Assembly (NCBI GenBank): GCA_905250025.1
Contig: CAJNOJ010000045.1
Coordinates: 248,001 to 312,000, forward strand
Length of the DNA: 64,000 bases
DNA from: Adineta ricciae
Lineage: Eukaryota; Rotifera; Eurotatoria; Adinetida; Adinetidae
Reading direction: 5' to 3'
The notes below the pieces were generated by a model. That model did not search any database and had not been told where the DNA came from. It saw only the letters and a program-made list of their open reading frames with translations. Made by a program: the position numbers and the translations under genes. Shown here piece by piece: positions 11,179-22,532 of the stretch (positions are counted from its first letter, which is position 1; every line of letters begins with the position of its first letter).

Positions 11179-11742
11179 TTATACTTTTATACGGGCTATA
11201 ATTTTTAAATTCTTCCGTTTCATGTGAGACTTCTTGTGTGATCGAGATCGATTTGGTTTCGCTGGAGTAGTTCCATTACATGGCTGAGAAGGATCATCTT
11301 TCCGAACGAAATGTATTTCACACGTATCTTCAGCTAACTCACAATTTTTCGGCGGTTCTTCAACACCAGCGCCGACTCCATATCTGCCAAATACAACAAA
11401 AATATGCTTCACAAGATTTTTTTCTCTCGATTATTTCATACCCACAACATTCCATTCCATAGCTAGCACATAAACAATTAGCACACTCGGGATACGGAAG
11501 ATTCCAAGTACTATTCACATCATATTTCATACCTGCACTAACACAGTACTTCTTCGGGTTATCGTCAGAACCTAAATATTCATCAAAAAAGTGATGTTTT
11601 GTCTCGTGCCGAAAACATTCGAAATCGGTTGACATCCGAAGTAATTATTACCGAATCTGAGAACATCGTAATAGCATGAACTGTGGAGATAGGATACCAA
11701 GAGAATTAAAATGAAAATGATTCGAAACAGTAAGTGAAGCAT
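11179..11742 (-). CDS. microseminoprotein-like secreted cysteine-rich protein
   Basis: Secreted protein read from three exons on the minus strand. Exon 1 starts at 11742 with a strong signal peptide (MLHLLFRIIFILILLVSYLH then SSCYYDV). Exon 2 encodes NPKKYCVSAGMKYDVNSTW followed by YPECANCLCASYGMECCG. Exon 3 gives YGVGAGVEEPPKNCE, DTCEIHFVRKDDPSQPC and a very basic tail ending RSRSHKKSHMKRK. The CxxCxC, CC and CxxxxxxxCxF/H..VxKxDPxxxC spacing matches the beta-microseminoprotein/MSMP family of small disulfide-rich extracellular proteins. The highly basic C-terminus is unlike vertebrate members. The exon 1-2 junction is inferred from splice signals (donor GTAATAATT, acceptor ATATTTAG) and is less certain than the rest. 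Confidence 0.75.
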
Positions 11743-12446
11743 TGAAGTCGATCGGTGATTGAATTGATACGAAATGATTTGAAAGAAATATAGAGACAAC
11801 TGTCTAATTTATATGTTTGTTTTTCAGTAGTCTAAACAACAGATTTTGGCATCATCTGATATTTTCGCACTGATTATATATATATATGCCTTCGGAGGAC
11901 CGATTGTATGCGGATAGAACTACTGAATTGATTATATGAAGACACAATAGAACAAGAATAAATACAATTTACATGACAAAGATGCTGCGCTTCGACGGTA
12001 TCTTTACACGAATTGTATACCGATAGTTCTTTCTTATGGGTACAATCAGAATGATCTTCATTTCGAAAGTACGACGTAAAGAAGAAACGAATCGTTTATT
12101 CTATTGAATCATTCTACTATTGATTATTTTTTTTTTTTGTGTTTGAATTTATTGAATAGAAAAGAAAAGCAGATGAGTTAGAAATCAACACAAGAAATTG
12201 ACATGCACTGGTGATGTACGTCAAACATGGAATGATTTTTCGATTTCCATTTCTTGTCTTTATACATAAAAAAAGAAGAGAAAACAAGAGAAAGACGAAT
12301 ATTCAAATAAATAAACGACAATGATAACGAAATGTCTTAGATTGTTTAGTAATCGTTTTTTATTGCACACACACACACACACACACAGAAGTCCGTTGAA
12401 AAGAATACTTAGATTAAGTTGCTTTCATAGCGTTCCTATTTTTGTT
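11743..12446. other. intergenic, low-complexity, no gene seen
   Basis: About 700 bp of AT-rich sequence with a TA run near 11875-11887, T runs near 12127-12140 and a CA dinucleotide repeat. No exon-like frame with recognisable sequence was found. It contains the upstream region of the microseminoprotein-like gene and the 3' flank of alpha-SNAP. Confidence 0.4.
12366..12387. repeat. (CA)11 microsatellite
   Basis: Perfect CA dinucleotide run of 22 bases just downstream of the alpha-SNAP stop codon. Confidence 0.95.
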
Positions 12447-13380
12447 TTATTTAAGATCAACATCACCATTAATTTTCTTAGCAATATCGTCCGCTAAAGA
12501 ACGAAAGACACGATCTGAACGTAATGGTGATAATGGTGTATCTTCGATATGTTTCAAAAAGGCTTCTTTGTTTTGTTCTTCAACGGCAGCAATTAATTGC
12601 CGGAGTAATTTCACTTCCAAAGAACGTTCTTCGAATAACGGATTATCACTTAAATAACGATTCAATGCAGTATTGGCATTTTCAACATCAATACACAACG
12701 CACACACTGACGCTCTAGACAGACAATGGATTGAGAAAATGCGATGAGATACGTAAGATCGTTTACCTTAACCAATAATCTTTAGCACCATATTTCAACA
12801 ATGGATCATCTTTAGTTTTATCAGCCATTTCTTCGTATTCTTGTTGTGCTCGTATATACTCATGTTGCAGTGCGAGTGTTTCAGCCATTTTCTTTTGCAC
12901 TCGATTGGCACCTGCCTTTTGTCCTTCTTGCTTCAGAAATCGATGTGCTTCTTTCAAACATTTCATCATATTGTCAAGATCATTCAATTGCTCGTACAGT
13001 TCAGCAACCTTCTCTAGTGTTTGAGCAGCCATGGTCCATTTACCTTGAGACATATGCGTTTCAGCGGCACGAGTCAACGGGTGAATCGCTTGTGGAACAT
13101 CAAACATTTTGTACGACGATGCAATTGCTTCATACATTTGAGCTTTTTCGTAATCTTCAGTGCTCATATCTAATGCACGCTTGTAAGCTTCAACCGACGT
13201 CGGATAATCACCTTCAGCTTTTCCCGCATTGCCAGCTTGAACATAGAGTGCGCGTGCATCTTCGGTAGCTGAACTACCAGCACCCATGATACGACTGAGG
13301 AGTCCGCCTGCTGATTTGGCTTTCTTATTTGCTTCAGCCATCAACTGCGATGCTGGTTTGTTACTTGTTCCACCGGCCAT
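12447..13380 (-). CDS. NAPA: alpha-SNAP (NSF attachment protein)
   Basis: Adaptor that binds assembled SNARE complexes and recruits the NSF ATPase to take them apart after membrane fusion. Two exons joined at an intron of about 65 bp (about 12708-12771) give roughly 290 aa, the usual length. It is an all-helical TPR-like protein: repeated helix pairs such as AEGDYPTSVEAYKRALDMS and GKWTMAAQTLEKVAELYEQL, then the diagnostic DPLLKYGAKDYWLR (family DSPLLKYSAKDYF) and CALCIDVENANTAL. The C-terminus ends INGDVDLK, matching the conserved acidic-Leu tail that stimulates NSF. The start ATG at 13380 begins MAGGTSNKPASQLMAEA. Sequence favours alpha/beta rather than gamma-SNAP. Confidence 0.93.
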
Positions 13381-13624
13381 GAGTAGCAAAGATTAAAAGT
13401 GAAAAAATGAAAATATCTGAAATGACAAGAAACTTGTTTGATTTCTCTTTATTGTTACAAAAGTGTAAATGGAATACGAGTTTCTTCGAAACAAACATTA
13501 AACTAATACGATGACAAATGCAATCGTTTTCAACATATTACCCTGAAAATTAAACATAGGCTTTTTTTTCTATCAGTTACCATACTTTTACATCTAGAAA
13601 GGGAAAAAAAGCAGCAGTCCAATT

Positions 13625-14853
13625 TCAAGAATAAATTGTTTTCTTCATGAACTTTTCTACCTTCCATCGATTACCACAATTCTTGCAGAATACAAATAAA
13701 GTCATTGGTTCATCAGCACTACGCGTTTGAGCTTCTGTGTATGCACAATTGTTTTGCTTACAACTACAAATCCATAATTCAGTTTTCCCATCAATACTAA
13801 GTAGTACTGTTTAATGACATCCTACCGTCTACATTGAATGAGATCAGTACCAGTTCCTTCATCCATAGCTAGTTGATGTTCGTTGATTGCACTTTCATTC
13901 AATTTCGTACGTTCCTCTTTTAATGCATCACTTGCCATTTCCTGAAATATTCGATGATTACGAGCGAAAACAAACAATCGAAGTTGACCTACTTCTGCGG
14001 TAAGTACAGCTAATCGTTCTGGCGTAATAATGCCGAGAAGTGCATTTGTACGAAGTTTAGGATTCTTCAAATCTTTCAAATTCGATATGCGACTACGAAT
14101 ACGATTGCGATATTTATTGCCTGTATCTTTCAATTCTTGAAAAATAGCATCCTCAATGCGTGCAGCTAATTCGACAGGATCTGCTGATCCTTCTGGAAGT
14201 TCAGAAACGGAGAAAGCAGCAGCAAGAAGTTCACGCGACTTCAATCTAAATTATAGAAACTTTTACCAATACACCGACAACTTCTCTATCTATAGATCTA
14301 CCTGACTTCATCTGACGTATGTGATGCAGTAATACTGCTCGATGCGGGCTGCGAAATTTGTCGTTCAATCGACTTGCTTGGTTCGAGCTTTCCTGAGCTC
14401 GAATTTGATTCCTGTGATAATTGACTATTGTAATTATTCGTCGGTGTCGATTGTTTTTCTTCTTTGCTGAATGGTGTCGATGGAGATTCTTGAAATAATC
14501 AAATAACGAGTGAGATCGTTTCGTCTGGTCAAAAAACAAGTGCTACGAACCTGGTACGAGCTTTTTCCAATTCTTTAACAGACTTTTGGCTGTTGTTGAT
14601 AGATCTTCATTAGCAATAAGCCGCCGTAGATTATTGACTGTTTTTCCAATCCCAGTTTTTTGTAAAATGCTCAATGTAATACGTGATTCTTGTAAACGAG
14701 TCAACAGATCCCGTGCAATCGATTCATCCTAAGAGAATTCAGTGAAAAGAAGACATTTCTTACCACTGTTTCGATCGTGGAACTTACAACTTCGGATTTA
14801 TCGATCATTTTCTGTAATTTTCGATTAACTTTGCCAATTTCTTCTTCAGTCAT
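13625..14853 (-). CDS. TCEA: transcription elongation factor TFIIS
   Basis: TFIIS reactivates arrested RNA polymerase II by stimulating transcript cleavage. The start [18 protein letters not shown] is at 14853. The N-terminal LW domain continues in the next exon with [20 protein letters not shown] and [11 protein letters not shown] Ser/Thr/Gln-rich linker follows. The central domain includes [20 protein letters not shown] and [13 protein letters not shown]. The zinc ribbon is completed by splicing DLIQCRR onto [19 protein letters not shown] and CKNCGNRWK: the four Cys pairs and the catalytic RSADEP acidic loop are intact. Without removing the short last intron the first Cys pair would look aberrant, which supports the splice call. 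The C-terminal extension after RWK ([11 protein letters not shown]) is slightly longer than usual. Confidence 0.94.
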
Positions 14854-15215
14854 TCTCGTCTTTTGACTTATAATCTAAAAAAAAATGAAAACCAAGTTAT
14901 TCGTGGCGAGCAAACGTTTTATTTACGAACGGCGATGTATGACTCGAACTACATGTCTACGCAATAGAGATTAAACAAAATGATTCATCGGTTACAATTC
15001 TCGAAGAAAAAAAAATGTTTTATTTGAAATTCTCATCGAAATCAACATGCTGATTGGTAACATGAGATAAGAAGAAATAAAAAAAAGGCAACGGACAGAT
15101 GTCGGCAGCGGAACATCTGCGTAAAGGTCAATGATGAATTTCTATTCGTTGACAGCGCACCCTCTTTTTCAATTGATGATATATATTTGTTTTTGAATCA
15201 AATGCTGTTGCTGTG
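14854..15215. other. divergent spacer between TFIIS and B4GALT7
   Basis: About 360 bp between two divergently transcribed genes. An acceptor-like poly-T/AG site precedes the TFIIS start on the minus strand (near 14875-14885), so TFIIS probably has a non-coding first exon or is trans-spliced. No tRNA or other gene is supported here. Confidence 0.4.
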
Positions 15216-16070
15216 ATGTTCAAAATTCGTGTTCTAATTCGAATTGGTGCTCTGTATTTCCTTCTGTTTTTTCTCATTTCATTCTGGTACTCATCAAAAG
15301 TTGAATTGCATGAATCTAATCTCGAATCAAAGCATCGCTTAGCAGTAATTGTTCCGTTCCGCAATCGTTCAAGTGAATTAGAACAATTTTTACCTCACAT
15401 GAATGCATATCTCTCATCACAAGCAATCGATCATATATTCATGGTTATTAATCAAGCTGATACTCATCGTTTCAATCGTGCTGCTCTGATTAATATCGGT
15501 TTTATTGAATCTCGAACAGTTGTGGATTATATTGTTATGCATGATATTGATCTTCTTCCGATGAATTCCCGAGAATTACGATACGATTATCCAGAGAATG
15601 GGCCTGTACATTTAGCATCACCGATATACCATCCGATTTATCATTATCCAACTTATGTGGGCGGTATCTTAATGATCACATGTGAAGATTTCGAACGTGT
15701 CAATGGAATGTCACCGTTATACTGGGGTTGGGGTAGAGAAGATGATAACTTTTTCGTGAGAATGAAACTTGCTGGAATGAAACTTTACCGTCCGTATAAC
15801 TTAACAACGAATTCGTCCAATACATTTGCTCATATTCACGATAAGAATGTCCATAAACGTGATTATGCCAAATACGGTCAACAGAAAGAAGAAGGTAGAA
15901 AAATTTATCCGGAAATGGGATTTAACACAACTAAATATACTCTAATTAATAAAAGTATTCTAAAGACTAAAACGGGAGTGGAATATAATATGCTAGATGT
16001 AAAACTTGAATGTGATTATAATCTAACACCGTGGTGTGACCATCCAATGACTACTAATATCTCGAAATGA
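15216..16070 (+). CDS. B4GALT7: beta-1,4-galactosyltransferase 7 (xylosylprotein galactosyltransferase)
   Basis: Golgi enzyme that adds galactose to xylose on serine, the second step of the glycosaminoglycan linker in proteoglycans. Intronless, 284 aa, type II membrane topology: a short basic cytosolic start then a signal anchor (IGALYFLLFFLISFWYSS, about 10-27). The GT7 N-terminal domain begins LAVIVPFRNRSSELEQFLPH and has FNRAALINIGF. The metal-binding DXD is in MHDIDLLP. The acceptor/catalytic region is YVGGILMI then YWGWGREDDNF. The C-terminal LECDYNLTPWCDHP matches the DCDxxxTPWC ending typical of B4GALT7 and not of B4GALT1-6. The ATG at 15216 is the first in-frame start. It is the first gene of the head-to-tail plus-strand cluster. 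Confidence 0.95.
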   Translation: MFKIRVLIRIGALYFLLFFLISFWYSSKVELHESNLESKHRLAVIVPFRNRSSELEQFLPHMNAYLSSQAIDHIFMVINQADTHRFNRAALINIGFIESRTVVDYIVMHDIDLLPMNSRELRYDYPENGPVHLASPIYHPIYHYPTYVGGILMITCEDFERVNGMSPLYWGWGREDDNFFVRMKLAGMKLYRPYNLTTNSSNTFAHIHDKNVHKRDYAKYGQQKEEGRKIYPEMGFNTTKYTLINKSILKTKTGVEYNMLDVKLECDYNLTPWCDHPMTTNISK

Positions 16071-16148
16071 TTTTGTCAGATATTTGTAATGAATGCTTTT
16101 CTTTTATACAGAATTTACTAATAATTTTAGATACATATATATATTTGT

Positions 16149-17658
16149 ATGAGTGTTGCTCGAGTGGTAATAACTGGTCTAGGTGTTGTGTCACCGCTAG
16201 GAGTCGGTGTTGATTTCAATTGGCAACGTTTATTGAATAACTATTCAGGCGTTGTACCATTGAATAAAGAAGAGTACGCAGGAATTCCTTGTCAAGTGGC
16301 TGCACGTGTTCCAATTAGTTCAGAAAATGAAGATGGGACATTGAATTTTGCAGCGTACTTCACTCGTTTGTCAGATTTGAAGTCGATGTCATTGGCTAGT
16401 GCATTTGCTCTTGTCGCTGCCCAAGAAGCACTTGAGCAAAGCCAAGTAAGTATTTCTTATTCTACTCTTTTTTAAAAAATACTCAGAAGTCTTTTTTAGC
16501 TACTTACAGATTCAACTGATCGCACACGAGTTGGTGTTTCCATTGGAAACGGATTAGCTGGTCTAGAAAATACATGTTCCATCTGGGAACAAATGAAAGT
16601 CAAAGGAATATATCGTGGTATGAGTCCATATTATATAACCCAAATCTTACCCAATTCATCAGCTGGTCACGTATCGATTCGACATAAATTACAAGGACCG
16701 AATGTGAGTGATTCGATGAGAATACTTATTGAATAAATTGCTCTTTCAGCTTTGCAATAGTTCAGCATGTGCAGCAGGCGTTCAAGCAATTGGCGATGCT
16801 TACAATATGATCCGACTTGGCCATGCTAATGCTATGGTATGTGGTGGTACAGAAGCAACAATCAATCCCATTTCGATATCAGGTTTCGCACGAATGCGTG
16901 CACTGTCGACATTATTTAATGATCAACCAAAACTGGCTTCCCGTCCGTTTGCGTAAGTACTTTCCGTTTGTCTTTGGTTACAGCTTTGATGTATTAATTA
17001 TTTTAGTAAAAAACGAGATGGTTTCGTTATGGGCGAAGGAGCCGCTATTCTTGTATTAGAACGATTAGAATATGCCGAACAACGTGGAGCGAAGATTCTT
17101 GGCGAAATACTTGGATACGGTTTGAGTTCAGATGCAAGTCACATTGCAAATCCCAGTGGAGCAGGAGCATTGAATTGTATGAAAAATGCATTGAATAATG
17201 CTGGTTTAAGTCCAACCGATATTGGATATATCAATGCTCATGCTACATCGTAGGTTTGATACCACTTTGAAGTGATGTAATAAAACATGATTTTGTATTT
17301 TCCGTTTCAATCTAGAACTCCTATTGGTGATCGCATTGAACGTCAAGCTATCTCACAGATATTTCAGTCAACGAATAGTCATGTGTTAGTTTCGAGCACA
17401 AAAGGTAATACAGGTCATTTACTTGGCGCGGCTGGTGCACTTGAATCGATTTTCACTGTTCTTGCCTGCTACCATGCTCTATGTCCTTCGACGTTAAACT
17501 ATAAGGATAACGAAGACGATTCCGAAGAATTACCGTCGATAAATATTATTTCGGGTGACCAAGCATTGTCTTGGAAGAGTGAAAAACGTATTGCTTTGAA
17601 AAATTCTTTTGGTTTTGGTGGAACGAATTCATGTCTTGTGGTTTCGAATTTCTTTTAG
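16149..17658 (+). CDS. OXSM: mitochondrial 3-oxoacyl-ACP synthase (KAS II type)
   Basis: Condensing enzyme of mitochondrial type II fatty-acid synthesis, extending acyl-ACP by two carbons and feeding lipoate synthesis. Five exons (16149-16445, 16500-16703, 16750-16952, 17007-17249, 17316-17658) give 429 aa. The thiolase-fold start is [15 protein letters not shown]. The nucleophile Cys is in [13 protein letters not shown], the catalytic His in INAHATSTPIGD, and the Lys-containing [18 protein letters not shown] precedes [11 protein letters not shown], so the Cys-His-His set looks complete. A mitochondrial targeting presequence is short or absent at this ATG. The stop codon TAG lies only 7 bp before the next start codon, implying co-transcription. 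Confidence 0.95.
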
Positions 17659-17665
17659 ATAAATA

Positions 17666-18751
17666 ATGTCACTTGCTGATCAATTGAAATCAGTTCGATT
17701 ACGTTCGACAAATCAGCCGAAGGAGAAGCGTCACGAACAACTGCTATGTCCAGATAGTGAAACTTATCGAAAAATGATGGACGAAACCCAATTCGAGCGG
17801 TATTATGAGGCCATTAAACAGTGGACGTTTCCGTCGGTGATTCTGCCAGCGAATGAAAATCAAATCGTCGCACTTCGAAACGGCCATGAGTTGTTCAAAA
17901 GTCTTTCGTCGACTGACGATGATGAAAAGACAGAAGAATGTTTTCGAAAGTATCCAGATTTAGCAGAACTAGCGGCAAGAATTGATAGTTGCAGTATAAA
18001 ACGACCGGTATTTGTCCGATTGTCCACAAGAAGTCCAAAAGATGCCGTGTTACTATTGAATAAAGACAAATTCAAGCAGATCTTCCAACAAATATTCAAC
18101 GAACTCAAATCCGATGAGACATCCAGTTGGTGATTATTTGTTTTCTCTCTACTTGTACAACGGATCTATTTTCTTTTAGAACATAATCAGCAGATGATTG
18201 CTCTGGATGAGGCATCGATTCGTATTCTTGCTGTTTATGACGGTTTTCACGCAGTTCAACTGCTTCTCGCTAGCGAACGCATTCAAGATGATCTTAAATC
18301 ATCTTTATCGTTGAATTTGATTGTTCGAGAATTCCTCATGGATCGCCAGAGTTTAAAAAGTGAATTTCGTGCGTTTATCTACAAACGAAAGTTGACTGCG
18401 TTGACTCAATACAACGAATACATTGTAGACAGAGTTTTGATCGAGCAGAAACGCATCGTTTTAGAATCAGTTGAGAATTTCTTCAAAACAGAAAATCTTC
18501 TCGAACAAATTCCATACGATAATTGCGTGTTGGACTTGATTCTAATCGAAAACTCTCCTGGTAATTATCGAGTGTATATCTGCGAAGTTAATCCATTAGC
18601 AGAATTTGCTGGTACAGGACTATTCTCATGGTTGAACGATCGAGCAATCCTTTTAGGTGATGCACCATTTGAATTTCGCATAAGAGAATCTGAAACAAAA
18701 GAATCTAATCAGGCGGATAAACAATGGTTATCATTAATAAATCATTTGTAA
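17666..18751 (+). CDS. CDC123/D123-family ATP-grasp-like protein
   Basis: Two exons (17666-18125 and 18180-18751) give 343 aa. The D123 family includes CDC123, the eIF2 assembly chaperone with an ATP-grasp fold. Matching features are YYEAIKQWTFPSVIL near the N-terminus, RPVFVRLSTRSPKDAV (family FPKLNWSAPKDA), LIVREFLMD, SEFRAFIYKRKLTALTQYN, LDLILI and the metal/ATP-binding-like VYICEVNPLAEFAGTGLFSW. The motif SPKDA and the EVNP segment are present, so nucleotide binding is plausible. The sequence is far from canonical CDC123: it looks like a diverged paralogue such as those found in protists and invertebrates, so an eIF2 role is only inference. It starts 7 bp after the OXSM stop. Confidence 0.8.
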
Positions 18752-18808
18752 TTATTTACTTTTTTTAATACTTTCAGATGTTCTAAATAGGATAGAAAGG
18801 AAACATTC

Positions 18809-21773
18809 ATGCCAAACCAATCAGCAGATATTATCAATTTAAATGTTGGTGGTCAACGATTTTCGACCAGTCGACAAACGCTGACGTGGATACCGGATTC
18901 GTTTTTCACCGCAATGCTCAATGGTCTTATCTCAACAAATCGTGACGAACAAGGCGCAATTTTTATCGATCGTGATCCGAAACTATTTTCAATTATTTTA
19001 AACTATTTACGTACAAAGGAACTTGGTAGGGCTTGTGCAGCTTTCTCAGCGAGAAACTCATTATTTGCATTGCAGATATCAATGGCTGTGATCTTCATAT
19101 GCTAAAGCATGAATGTGAATTCTATGGTGTTCAACCATTGATTCGTCGCTTACAACTGTGCGAAGATCTTGAGCATAGTCAATGTGGTGATGTACTTTTC
19201 AACGGATACATAAATCCTCCACATTCAGTTAATACACCACCTACGTATGAGTCAACACAAACGCCGATGGCACAGGCAATCGTCTATCAACCGCCACTAT
19301 GTCAACCAACAAATTTGGTTCGACCTGGTACAGCTTTGAGATTGAATAGTATGATGCAGCAGACATTAAATCGTAGTGCATCACAACTTGGAGATTTTAG
19401 GTGAAAACTCTAATTGCAAGTGATGGGTACGAGCTAATGGAGATTTCTATTCTAGAGCCTTATCAACCGACGTAATATCGGCTATCCCATCCGCATCCAG
19501 TGTAAGTCGCGGACATTCACGAGCATCTTCCACTGATTCCGTCCTTTGGGCAACTCACCAGTCTAACTCTTCCTCGTCTCATTTACGTCAAAAATCAATT
19601 GGTGCTTCTATTGAGAATCATCCTCCCATAGCGAGCTCTTCCACAGCAGGTGTTATTCTTCTTGCTGGTCATCATAACTGGATTAGTGCGGCATACTCAA
19701 ATAATGGTATGCATAAATATTTCTGTCAGCCATTGAATTCGTTTTCTTCGTCTAGTTGTAATGTGCTATAAAATGAAAGATACAAGTGGTTGGCAATTGA
19801 TGTTCGAATCAGAAACTCAATCGGATGATATCTACCGTTTAGCTATAACAGCTCGTTCGTCATCCTCCTCTTCGTCATCATCTTCAGTGAATCAACAATC
19901 ACCAGATTCGACCTCCAATCTTCGAGAATCTAAACTTTTAGCTATCGCCGTGCGAACAAATGTTCGACTTTGGAATGTAGTTGATGCATCCATCCATACA
20001 CTTATCGGCACATTTGCGTTTGGCGGACCGATTGATAATCTATTTTTTATCAATTCACAATTAGTAGCTACAGGTGATGAAAGAAAGGTTGGTGTATGGC
20101 ATTCACTGTCTCAACAGTGGCAAACACAGGAATTAACACGAATATTAAGTTTTGATACAGTAAGTTTTCTTGTCACGAGAACCGAAGAACTTATTTATAT
20201 TTATAGGCTGGAACGTTTTTATTACTCGGTAGTGAAACAGGATCGATCTACTATTTCGATATGCAAAAATTTCCTTTGAGAATGAAAGATAACGACCTAT
20301 TAATTACTGAAATATTCAAGTGAATACGAGTTTTCTTTTGATGTCGATAAGAACTATTCGGTTTTAGAGATCCAGCTGGTGAATCAATTACAGCGTTAAG
20401 TGTCTATCTAACACCTAAGACAAGTGTAACAGGCAACTGGTGAGAGGAAGGACACTTCGCGAAACCTAATCAATCATTGAAATTCTTTGATAGGATTGAA
20501 ATTGCATATGGAACTAACTCTGGTATCATTCGAATTGTAGTACAACATCCGGAAACAGTTGGTCATGGGTAATCTTTATTGAATCTTATACAGAGCAGTC
20601 AATTATCGTATGTCATTGATGTTTCTATTTAGTCCCCAATTATTTCAAACATTCTGTGTTCATCGCAGCCCAGTTACAAAGGTAGGATAAGTGTAGGTAA
20701 ATGTTGTTCTACCATCTTTCCCATTTGAAGATCATGCTCTCCGAACGGCACTTAATCAGGTAAGTTTCTTTTCCTTGTCACATCGCTGAATTTCATTGAA
20801 TCTTTTCTCTAGTGTATGCGCGTCAAATAATCATGTTCGTACATGGAATGTCACCCGTTTTCGTGGCATGATATCAACACAACCAGGTTCGATAGAATGA
20901 TATTTCATTATCGCTTTCAAGGATAATATCTTCATAGGATCCACTCCACTGTCTTCCTATCGTATTGTATCACTAGAGCCAGCTCGATCAATCGCTAGTT
21001 ATACAGCGGGCAATGTAAGCAAGATGATTACCTTATCAACTAAGACTATTTGTTATCTATATTTTAGGATATTGGTATGCGTCCTCTGATGAGAAGCATT
21101 TCAAGAAAGTTTCAAATTCTTGTTTAGGCCCGTATGGCGATCGTGATGATCAACAAGTGTTCGTTCAAAAAGTCGTTCCATTCGAGACAGATCAGATCTA
21201 CGTTAGATTCTGTTCAACAGGTAACATTGTACTGTTGAAGTTGAAAATAACAAGTTTTGTCTTTGTGCGACTAGGCAAACGAGTAGCTATCGTTCGATCG
21301 GTAGATAGTTCACCGATCAGTTGCTTTACAATCCATGAATGTGAAGGGCCATCACGATTGAGTACACGTCCTCGTCGATTTATCTTCACCGGTCATGACA
21401 ACGGTTTGTTTCGATGCTTTTCGAAGAAAAAAATGCACTTCGATTTCATCCAGGTTCAATTCAATTATTTGATTTAACAACTGCGATTGAACTTTGTTCG
21501 AATACGGATTTAAATTCCAGTTCACCATCATCGTCATCCTCTCACCAACATAATGGAGGCCCATCAGCAGCTGATTTATTAAAAATGCTTGATCATTGCG
21601 ATTTCGCTGCCACAAGTGGTCAGCATCAAAACTTTCTATCTTCACGTTGTTCAACTCCTTGCTGTATGAGTAATAACCATACGTCGACATCAACCGTAAA
21701 CTATACAACTGCTGTAATATCATCGCCATCATCACAAGCTACTACAAAAGAAGAAAGTGATAAAAACGTCTAA
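18809..21773 (+). CDS. KCTD3/SHKBP1-like BTB and WD-repeat protein
   Basis: An N-terminal BTB/T1 domain (residues about 5-100) has [32 protein letters not shown] and [18 protein letters not shown], followed by [20 protein letters not shown] and FNGYINPP. After a Ser-rich linker comes the WD-like propeller: [110 protein letters not shown] and [14 protein letters not shown]. This order is diagnostic of the KCTD3/SHKBP1 pair (HCN3 regulation in KCTD3; SH3KBP1/CIN85 binding in SHKBP1). About a dozen exons with introns of 45-60 bp. The C-terminus is Ser/Thr-rich and ends EESDKNV. One invertebrate gene probably represents both vertebrate paralogues. Confidence 0.93.
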
Positions 21774-21940
21774 TTTTGCATTTCTCTACGAGTGTATGTG
21801 ACTGATTTCAAAACAAAGAAAAGTCTTTTATTTCCAGAATGACTGCAACAAACTACGAGTCTAACCTATTCTTCCTTTTCTTTTAAATGCTTTTTGTTAA
21901 ATCAAGTAAATGTCAATATTATCGGGTTTATTTCAAACTA

Positions 21941-21950
21941 AATTTTTCAG
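21941..21950 (+). promoter_or_regulatory. splice acceptor abutting start codon (probable trans-splice site)
   Basis: aatttttcag immediately precedes the ATG of the PLPP6-like gene, inside a 177-bp gap after the previous stop. No first exon with a donor is evident, so a spliced-leader addition site is the simplest reading. Confidence 0.5.
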
Positions 21951-22532
21951 ATGTTGAAACAAATTACCGCCTATGACACGAAAATCTCGCTTCAATGGGC
22001 TATCTGTGCTCGACTAGATTCCGCTTATATATCATTTCGAAAACTCGCGATTCTGTTAGAATTTTCTGGTTCAGGTTATGTTTGGATTCCGTATGCAATC
22101 ATCATGATCGCCCTTCATTACACATCGATACATGAAGCCATGCGATTCATTCTACTATTCACTGGTCTCATGTTTGACATTGCGATTATTGGAACTACGA
22201 AAGGTCTAACGCGTCGACCACGACCAATTGTTAACCATAACGATGTTTTATCCATAGGACCTGATAAATTTTCTTTTCCGAGTGGTCATACATCTCGTGC
22301 GGTGTTTTTACTTTTTTACTTTATTCAAACATCTTTCTTCAAACATATCCCATCGCCAGTCATCATCATTTGGTTAAGTCTAGTTGTTGCGTCACGAGTG
22401 ATACTAGGACGACACTATGTATCTGATGTGATAGCAGGCATTTTCTTTGGCATTTTCGAATGTTCAGTTATTGTACGTTTGACTCCATTTGTTACGCGTC
22501 TTGTTTTTTCTATTTTTGGTATTCCACAGTAA
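21951..22532 (+). CDS. PLPP6-like PAP2 lipid phosphatase
   Basis: Intronless 193-aa membrane phosphatase of the PAP2 superfamily. The three signature motifs are present: KGLTRRPRP (KX6RP), FPSGHTSRA (PSGH) and SRVILGRHYVSD (SRX5HX3D), with catalytic His residues in the second and third. Several hydrophobic segments flank them. Short length and motif context (KGLxRRPRPxxN, HTSRA) resemble PLPP6/PPAPDC2, which dephosphorylates polyisoprenoid diphosphates such as presqualene and farnesyl diphosphate in the ER. Substrate is inferred. It is the fifth gene of the plus-strand cluster. Confidence 0.9.
   Translation: MLKQITAYDTKISLQWAICARLDSAYISFRKLAILLEFSGSGYVWIPYAIIMIALHYTSIHEAMRFILLFTGLMFDIAIIGTTKGLTRRPRPIVNHNDVLSIGPDKFSFPSGHTSRAVFLLFYFIQTSFFKHIPSPVIIIWLSLVVASRVILGRHYVSDVIAGIFFGIFECSVIVRLTPFVTRLVFSIFGIPQ

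Noticed and set aside
12846-13268. 140-codon plus-strand open frame
   Set aside because: Antisense shadow of the alpha-SNAP first exon.
13741-13800. Apparent aberrant CX1C zinc pair in TFIIS ([10 protein letters not shown])
   Set aside because: Removing a short intron ending in TTTGTAG restores the normal CRRC pair, so the zinc ribbon is intact.
14925-14975. Minus-strand GTTCGAGTC resembling a tRNA T-loop
   Set aside because: No 7-bp acceptor stem, D arm or anticodon arm could be paired around it.
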